From a virus, in IMG/VR virus record IMGVR_UViG_3300031758_000601, positions 1 through 22,917 of that record: a stretch of DNA of 22,917 nucleotides; one strand, 5' to 3'. The stretch's first letter is position 1, and each line of letters starts with the position of its first letter. The position numbers were made by a program, and so were the translations under genes. The notes beneath the pieces are model-generated. The model was not told where the DNA came from, searched no databases, and was given only the letters and a program-made list of their open reading frames with translations. Below are positions 18,287-22,917 of the stretch, piece after piece.

Positions 18287-18595
18287 TTATTTAACTGTTG
18301 ATTTAATAGCTCCCATAGCATCTAAGGTTTCAAGCTTAGTTGTAGTAGAACTTAATGCTGTTTTACACTCAATTAAAGCCTGAGTCTTTAGGCTATCCTT
18401 ATACTCAAGATTAGTAATCCTAGCGTCCTGAGAGTTAATTTGATTGTTGAAGTTGCCTCTAATGTCTACATAAAGAACAGTTATACCGATTATAACTAGG
18501 AACATAGTTCCTTTGATTGGGTCTTTACTAAACTCGCGGAATGACATTACGCTTGTTACAGGGTTTAAATTTAATTTTGATTTACTATTAGCCAT
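18287..18595 (-). CDS. Membrane-anchored coiled-coil protein
   Basis: The start is placed at ATG 18595 (MANSKSKLN...); a longer frame would need a TTG at 18604. The 102-residue protein has one hydrophobic helix at about residues 31-45 (GTMFLVIIGITVLYVDI) and then a charged, coiled-coil-like segment (NNQINSQDARITNLEYKDSL, then KTALSSTTTKLETLDAMG). It may form part of the lysis or envelope-disruption cassette with the two genes that follow. It overlaps the homing endonuclease stop by eight bases. Confidence 0.65.
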   Translation of the reverse strand: MANSKSKLNLNPVTSVMSFREFSKDPIKGTMFLVIIGITVLYVDIRGNFNNQINSQDARITNLEYKDSLKTQALIECKTALSSTTTKLETLDAMGAIKSTVK

Positions 18596-19271
18596 AATAC
18601 ACAAATGATGTTTTGTTATTTTTTATTGTACCATTTAAAATTTTATGCAAATATTTTGGATTAATACCATTTTCATTTGCACATTCTATCGCACTGCCCC
18701 ATATTTTATTTGTGATTGTGCATATAACCTTTTTAGCTCCATGAGATTTTGAACCAAAATTTCCTTTATTTGTAGATACAGCACCATTTTGGTATCTTAA
18801 TTTGTGTGATTCGCTTTTCTTTTTTCGTGTTTCTTCAGATTCTGGACCATACTTCCTTTTAGTAGATCCTTCTCTTAATGTTTTTATATGAAAGTTTTTA
18901 AAGTCAATATCTTCTGCCATTCTTTTTTTAATTGTCTGACTTTGTTTTTGTCTAGACTCTATACTTCTTTTATAACTAGCACCAACAACACCTTCTCCTC
19001 CGTCTGTCATATTAGCTAAAATGCCAGTTTTATTATCTTTTCTACCGTATAATGCTATAAATTCCTTTTCTTTTTCACAAGCATATTCCCAACTTATATC
19101 ATCAAAAAGTATTTCTATTTCATATTTTGATTTTGCTGTAATATCATACCATATCTTATTACGGTCGCCTTTGTATTTGGCTTTAGCTCTTTTGTAAGTA
19201 GAGTCAGAACCAATTCCAATATAGAATGGTTCGTTTTTATCTAATCTTATGTGCCTATATAGATAAGCCAT
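18588..19271 (-). CDS. GIY-YIG homing endonuclease with NUMOD motifs
   Basis: A 227-residue free-standing homing endonuclease. The N-terminus has the GIY-YIG fold (YLYRHI at 3-8, FYIGIG at 16-21, Arg28), and the C-terminal half holds NUMOD3-like basic repeats (SEETRKKKSESHKL) and a NUMOD1 DNA-binding module (KKVICTITNKIWGSAIECAN followed by ENGINPKYLHKILNG). Such enzymes cut specific DNA in related phages and copy themselves into the break. It sits between genes of the lysis and tail arm without disrupting an obvious frame. The gene is clearly more A+T-rich than its neighbours, with many AAA/AAG codons, consistent with recent transfer. Confidence 0.9.
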   Translation of the reverse strand: MAYLYRHIRLDKNEPFYIGIGSDSTYKRAKAKYKGDRNKIWYDITAKSKYEIEILFDDISWEYACEKEKEFIALYGRKDNKTGILANMTDGGEGVVGASYKRSIESRQKQSQTIKKRMAEDIDFKNFHIKTLREGSTKRKYGPESEETRKKKSESHKLRYQNGAVSTNKGNFGSKSHGAKKVICTITNKIWGSAIECANENGINPKYLHKILNGTIKNNKTSFVYYG

Positions 19272-19275
19272 TTAC

Positions 19276-19860
19276 TTACTTTTTACCTATTTTAAAATAT
19301 ACACTACCTGAGTAGCCTATATTAAAGTTTTTATTAATATTTACATTAAGACCTATTAGAGCCTTATTTTTGGCATTAAGCATGATTCCAGGACTTAGTA
19401 CTTCTAAGCCATTAGACTCGCTTAAATCGCCTCTAAAGCCCAAATAAAGGGTATTCTTAGCTTTAGCTGCCTTAGTAATGGTGGTAAGTATGGTTTTTTC
19501 GGTTATTTTAGCCTCAAATCCCCTTGATTGGATCTTATTTTGGCTTATAGTGTCGTTAATGACAAAGGTATTAGAATCTACGTTAATCGTATCAGAATAC
19601 GCATATATACGCATATAATCGGATACTATGCGTATAGTATCATGTACGGTAATTTGTACAGAATCATGTACAGTATCTGTAGCTATTATAACATAAGGAA
19701 TATCTTTTCCTTGTTTCCACCTGGTGGTCACTTTTGTTTGATACACAGTATCGGTGTTTACAGACTCTATAACAGCATTAGAGCTATGGCATGACTCATA
19801 TAGCCACACCATAGCAAAGAAAGCAAGGATAATGATTAAATAGTCCTTAATATGCTTCAT
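19276..19860 (-). CDS. Membrane-anchored protein with internal repeats, unknown role
   Basis: A 194-residue protein. The N-terminus is a membrane anchor (DYLIIILAFFAMVWLYESC), followed by a Val/Thr/Asp-rich repetitive part (TDTVYQTKV, TDTVHDSVQITVHDTIRIV) and a C-terminal beta-strand-rich half (NTLYLGFRGDLSE, ALIGLNVNINKNFNIGYSGS) that looks outer-membrane-barrel- or fibre-like. The repeated TV-HD units derive from near-repeats at DNA level. It lies between the tail-fibre genes and the lysis cassette. A spanin-like or envelope function is possible but not shown. A one-base overlap couples it with the gene upstream. Confidence 0.65.
   Translation of the reverse strand: MKHIKDYLIIILAFFAMVWLYESCHSSNAVIESVNTDTVYQTKVTTRWKQGKDIPYVIIATDTVHDSVQITVHDTIRIVSDYMRIYAYSDTINVDSNTFVINDTISQNKIQSRGFEAKITEKTILTTITKAAKAKNTLYLGFRGDLSESNGLEVLSPGIMLNAKNKALIGLNVNINKNFNIGYSGSVYFKIGKK
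19597..19641. repeat. Tandem ATACGCATAT x2 and adjacent hairpin inside a gene
   Basis: ATACGCATAT occurs at 19597-19606 and 19607-19616, followed by a perfect 8-bp hairpin GATACTAT-GCGT-ATAGTATC (19622-19641). These lie in the Val/Thr/Asp-rich repetitive part of the gene and encode its repeated strand motif. Confidence 0.5.
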
Positions 19861-20213
19861 TATTCAGCAGATTCAGAAGGTTGTTCAACAATAGCTTCTT
19901 CAACAATTGGTTCTAGTTGAGGAGGTACTGGAGGTACATAATCACCTGTGATTGTTAGTTTAAGTTTAGCAGCTAACCAATCCCAAGCATAAGCATTAGC
20001 ATCAGAAGCACTATTGTAGCTAACATAATCAGCACCATTCATATCAACAGTTCCATTTACTAAAGGAGATATATTAATGTCTACTTGTTCAAATAATTGA
20101 TAGTAAAAAGTTGCATTGTCTACAAGATTATCTGAATTAACTTGTGAATATAACACACTTGCTTGTTTTGACTCTCCGTTTATCCATATGGTTAGTGGAT
20201 TAATTGTTTTCAT
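19860..20213 (-). CDS. Tail-associated hypothetical protein (117 aa)
   Basis: A 117-residue protein with a beta-rich N-terminal two thirds (TIWINGESKQASVLYSQVNS, then YYQLFEQVDINISPLVNGTV) and a low-complexity Pro/Glu-rich tail (VPPVPPQLEPIVEEAIVEQP). It resembles small proteins found beside tail fibres in Bacteroidota phages, and its place right after the fibre gene (11-bp gap) supports a tail-accessory role. No catalytic motif. Its stop shares a base with the next start. Confidence 0.7.
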   Translation of the reverse strand: MKTINPLTIWINGESKQASVLYSQVNSDNLVDNATFYYQLFEQVDINISPLVNGTVDMNGADYVSYNSASDANAYAWDWLAAKLKLTITGDYVPPVPPQLEPIVEEAIVEQPSESAE

Positions 20214-20224
20214 TTTATATTTTT

Positions 20225-21613
20225 TTATTGTAATTGATAAGACCTAATGTTTCCATCTTGTTGTATTAATGCAGTTGCACCTACCGCTATTGTTATACTT
20301 GAAACAGCTGTTGCGGAATTATTTATAATATTAGTACCACTAAAAGCATTTAAAGTAAGTACACCTGTACCTGCATTTTTAATCCAAAACATTTGATTTG
20401 TTCCGCTTGGATTAGGTAATGTCCAACTTGCCGTGCCTGTACCATTGTAAATCCAAGTAGTTGTAGCAGTTGTTATTGTTAATGTTGTACTTGTACTTGC
20501 AGTTGCATTAGGACTAAATCCAAGAGTATATGTTGTTCCATTATTAATAAAACTAAATAATGAATTATCACCTGCACCATTTACATTTAATCTTGATGTT
20601 GTATTTATAATACCCCCCGATGTGATTCTCATACGTTCGGTATCGCCTGTTACTAATCTTAAATCAGCACTATTTTGCGTACCAAAATATCCAGTTCCAT
20701 CACTTATATGTGCCATTACAAGTCCATTGCTTGTATTATTAGCGTTAACAACAGTAATAAAAGTTGTTGCAGCAGTAGAACTTGGATTTCTAAAGTATCC
20801 TATTGAGCCACTACCAGCTACTTCAAATTTAACCGCAGGCGAACTCGTTCCGATTCCAACATTACCACCGCTTGTGATACGCATACGTTCGTTAGCAGCA
20901 GTATAAAATAACATTGCATTTGTAGATGATGCAAAACCATTGTTATCGGATAATACACCAATATTATAATTAGCAGCTGCATTAGATACAAAGACATCAG
21001 TTCTTGTACCGCTTGCTCCGCCGTATACATCTAATTTATAAGTAGGCGAACTCGTTCCGATTCCAACGTTACCATTGTTTTTAATCACCAATGCATCACC
21101 TACTGAATAAGTATTAAAGTTATAATCAATTGAAGTTGAAGTACCATTTATAAATAAAGTACCATCACCCCCAGCAGCATTCTTAAACATTATTGCTTGA
21201 TTACTTGAACCAGCTTGAATAATTACTGCTCTACCAGTTGCAGATGCAGTGCCAAATGTATTCCCATTTGATTGTCCAGTAATTACTCCACTAAACGTAG
21301 CACTTGTAGCTGCAATAGAAGATGAGAATGTAGCAGCACCAGTAGAAGCTATAATAAGTTCATCACCACCACTTCCATTATAATTCATTCTAAAGCTATT
21401 ATCGCTATTAGTATAAATATCCCATCTATTTGTATTAGTTGAAATATCATATAAAGCTAAATAACCACCTGACCTTCCTGCTATTGCACCACTAAACGTA
21501 GCACTTGTACCACTTAAAGCACCAGTAAGTGTACCACCACTAAGAGGCAATAAACTACTCGTAGATATACCACTATCTGTTAAAATATTACCTGTTATAT
21601 TAGCTATTGCCAT
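20225..21613 (-). CDS. Tail fibre protein with GNVGIGTSSP repeats
   Basis: A 462-residue Gly/Ser/Thr/Asn-rich protein, typical of trimeric phage receptor-binding fibres. The motif GNVGIGTSSP followed by a K-x-D/E-V strand occurs twice (with ERMRITSGG before the second and a third ERMRITSGG later), and SATFSG-x-I units repeat near the N-terminus (LSGGTLTGALSGTSATFSGA). The C-terminus is a beta-rich Thr/Ser domain with no visible S74 intramolecular chaperone. It probably binds the host surface polysaccharide or outer-membrane receptor. The DNA repeats (for example at 20837 and 21044) invite recombination-driven variation. Confidence 0.85.
   Translation of the reverse strand: MAIANITGNILTDSGISTSSLLPLSGGTLTGALSGTSATFSGAIAGRSGGYLALYDISTNTNRWDIYTNSDNSFRMNYNGSGGDELIIASTGAATFSSSIAATSATFSGVITGQSNGNTFGTASATGRAVIIQAGSSNQAIMFKNAAGGDGTLFINGTSTSIDYNFNTYSVGDALVIKNNGNVGIGTSSPTYKLDVYGGASGTRTDVFVSNAAANYNIGVLSDNNGFASSTNAMLFYTAANERMRITSGGNVGIGTSSPAVKFEVAGSGSIGYFRNPSSTAATTFITVVNANNTSNGLVMAHISDGTGYFGTQNSADLRLVTGDTERMRITSGGIINTTSRLNVNGAGDNSLFSFINNGTTYTLGFSPNATASTSTTLTITTATTTWIYNGTGTASWTLPNPSGTNQMFWIKNAGTGVLTLNAFSGTNIINNSATAVSSITIAVGATALIQQDGNIRSYQLQ
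20837..21067. repeat. Long direct repeat inside the tail-fibre gene
   Basis: The 24-bp AGGCGAACTCGTTCCGATTC plus CAAC occurs at 20837-20860 and 21044-21067 (and continues as [A/G]TTACCA after it). It encodes the repeated GNVGIGTSSP motif on the minus strand. A second repeat, CACTAAACGTAGCACTTGTA, lies near 21289 and 21489. Confidence 0.8.
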
Positions 21614-21623
21614 TATTTATTAT

Positions 21624-21938
21624 TTAAAAAGGGTTAGGCAAAATTACTGTTTTTGGATTGATTATGTTATCCAATTGAATAGATAGTTCAGCGTCTAAAG
21701 CGGCTACATCTGTACCTTGATTTAACCAACCTTCTACGATTTCTTGTGTTAGGTCTTCATAAGGAATAAAGCCTTCTGTTGGAGGTGTTAAGCCTACGCA
21801 TACAGGGATTTGAGTTGAGGTTTTACCATCTGTAATCATTCTATAAGCGTTTACTTGAATTACCACATCCGTTAAATTATCTACCGCCAAAGCAGTTACC
21901 ATTGAATCTTGTGGGATTACCCATTGAAAATTTGTCAT
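21624..21938 (-). CDS. Hypothetical tail-module protein (104 aa)
   Basis: A 104-residue protein between the two fibre genes. The first half is beta-rich (TNFQWVIPQDSMVTALAVDN, then VVIQVNAYRMITDGKTSTQI), and the second is helical and acidic (EDLTQEIVEGWLNQGTDVAA), ending in NPKTVILPNPF. Similar small proteins accompany tail fibres in Bacteroidota phages in my memory and may be fibre accessory or chaperone proteins; the role here is inferred only from position. Gaps to both neighbours are about 10 bp. Confidence 0.7.
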   Translation of the reverse strand: MTNFQWVIPQDSMVTALAVDNLTDVVIQVNAYRMITDGKTSTQIPVCVGLTPPTEGFIPYEDLTQEIVEGWLNQGTDVAALDAELSIQLDNIINPKTVILPNPF

Positions 21939-21949
21939 ATTATATTGTT

Positions 21950-22917
21950 TTAAACTACTGTGATTGTTCTCCAGACTGTACCATCGTATAATTTAAGAGC
22001 ATTTGTTGTTGAATTATAGTAAACATCTCCTGCCTCTGCACCTGAAGGGTCAGAAGCTAATGGAACAAATCGCATTTGACCTTGTGCTTTAATTCTAATT
22101 TTTTCAGCTTGAACACTTGCATTTCTTGTAGTAAAAGTCAAGTCACCTGTTCCACCACTTATTGCAATTACATTTATTGATGCTCTTGCCGCATTGCCTG
22201 TTGTTGGATTAGCTGATAAAAATATACCTGCAAATGAATTTGTAGTAGCAGATGTATTTGTAATACTCAATCCGTTGCTTAATGTTGTAGTTGTATAAGT
22301 AGTTGCATCATTTAACCCAATTTCTAATTTTCTTGCACCACCAGGAATTGCTCCTATTCCTAAATCACCTGCCATATAGTTAGCAGCCGTTCCTGCCATA
22401 TACAAGTTCCATCTGTTAGTTCCTGACGGGATGTTACCAAAGAATCCATAGTTGTTTGTAGCACCTACAAAATTACTATTTATAATTACACCATATTGGT
22501 CTGATACTGTACTACCTGCTCCAAATGTTCCTTGATTTATGTTTATATGTCTTATAGCACCAACAGTAAAAGAAGCAGCAGCAGTTTGAGCAACAGTAGT
22601 TATGTAGTTCATTTGTCCTGTGCCTGTTGATGAAATTAGACTATCTAAATAAATTGCTCCTGTAATAGTAGAACTAAAACTTCTTGATATTCTAAGCATA
22701 GTAGTATCAATGCTTGTACTACCTATTCCCAATGAACCTGCTAAATAGTTGTTAGCCGTGCCAGATGCATATAAATTCCATCTACCAGTTCCACTTGGTA
22801 TTCCAAGAAATACACCATAGTTATTTGTTGCTCCGACTAATGTTGAATCTACAAATAAACCAAATTGGTTTGTTATAGCACTTCCTGCACCAATTGAACC
22901 TTGTTGCATATAGAAGT
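21950..22917 (-). CDS. Tail fibre protein (5' end outside window)
   Basis: The frame is open to the window edge: the first visible ATG (22909) is internal, because the codons before it (TTC, TAT) continue the frame and the following residues match an internal repeat (QQGSIGAGSAITNQFG against NQGTFGAGSTVSDQYG). The visible 322 codons contain two copies of a module ending in VGATNNYG..., PSG-x-x-RWNLY and LAG-x-LGIG, about 115 residues apart. The C-terminus, SGAEAGDVYYNSTTNALKLY followed by DGTVWRTITVV, is a common tail-fibre tip motif. It is probably a trimeric receptor-binding or baseplate-attached fibre. It is paralogous in style to the fibre gene at 20225. Confidence 0.85.
   Translation of the reverse strand, partial: FYMQQGSIGAGSAITNQFGLFVDSTLVGATNNYGVFLGIPSGTGRWNLYASGTANNYLAGSLGIGSTSIDTTMLRISRSFSSTITGAIYLDSLISSTGTGQMNYITTVAQTAAASFTVGAIRHININQGTFGAGSTVSDQYGVIINSNFVGATNNYGFFGNIPSGTNRWNLYMAGTAANYMAGDLGIGAIPGGARKLEIGLNDATTYTTTTLSNGLSITNTSATTNSFAGIFLSANPTTGNAARASINVIAISGGTGDLTFTTRNASVQAEKIRIKAQGQMRFVPLASDPSGAEAGDVYYNSTTNALKLYDGTVWRTITVV

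Noticed and set aside
18053-18383. Plus-strand frames in the lysis cassette
   Set aside because: Shadows of the membrane and coiled-coil genes on the other strand; Leu/Ser/Val-rich composition arises from their complementary codons.
20818-21030. 70-aa minus-strand frame inside the tail fibre gene
   Set aside because: An alternative frame of repetitive fibre DNA without start context or sensible product.
1-22917. CRISPR arrays, tRNA or rRNA genes, insertion sequences
   Set aside because: I looked for regularly spaced repeats, tRNA cloverleaf sequences and transposase motifs and saw none that hold up.

Overview
The window is one contiguous piece of a tailed double-stranded DNA phage (or prophage) genome whose host is most probably a member of the Bacteroidota. 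The phage identity rests on a Mu gpF-like head morphogenesis protein, an HK97-type portal, both terminase subunits, tail-fibre proteins, a lysis cassette and a phage replication module. The host guess rests on three things seen in the sequence: strong A+T bias, start codons preceded by A-rich stretches rather than Shine-Dalgarno sequences, and several matches to the Bacteroidota promoter -7 element TAnnTTTG. The host assignment is an inference.

Layout. Positions 1-4258 (minus strand, read leftwards) hold the packaging and head genes: a zinc-ribbon protein, terminase small subunit, terminase large subunit, portal, and an edge-truncated MuF-like protein. Positions 4259-4826 are a divergent, very A+T-rich intergenic region with tandem repeats and GGATAA motifs; it is a candidate control region or origin. 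Positions 4827-15434 (plus strand) form the early or replication arm. It contains many small orphan proteins, a cytosine-methyltransferase-like protein, a protein with a DnaA domain IV-type helix-turn-helix, a putative single-strand annealing protein, a winged-helix replisome organiser, a beta-class amino-methyltransferase, a DnaB helicase, a VRR-NUC nuclease and a MazG-like protein. Positions 15435-15658 are a convergent junction full of terminator hairpins. Positions 15659-22917 (minus strand) hold a metallophosphoesterase, the lysis cassette (M15 peptidase, holin-like proteins, overlapping spanin-like pair), a GIY-YIG homing endonuclease, and two repetitive tail-fibre genes, the last cut by the window edge.

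The most striking contents are two RNA elements in the plus-strand arm. The first, at 6114-6194, matches every conserved position of a type I hammerhead self-cleaving ribozyme (CUGAUGA, GAAA, AUA cleavage triplet, three stems) and would cut the polycistronic message 19 nt before the next start codon. The second, at 10532-10604, consists of two hairpins whose 7-nt loops are perfectly complementary (a kissing-loop pair). It lies directly after a TATATTTG promoter element and just upstream of the replisome-organiser gene. Together with phased A-tracts, paired 10-11-bp intergenic repeats and out-of-frame overlapping genes, they suggest post-transcriptional control of the replication arm. All functional statements are from reading the sequence only; no database or folding program was run.
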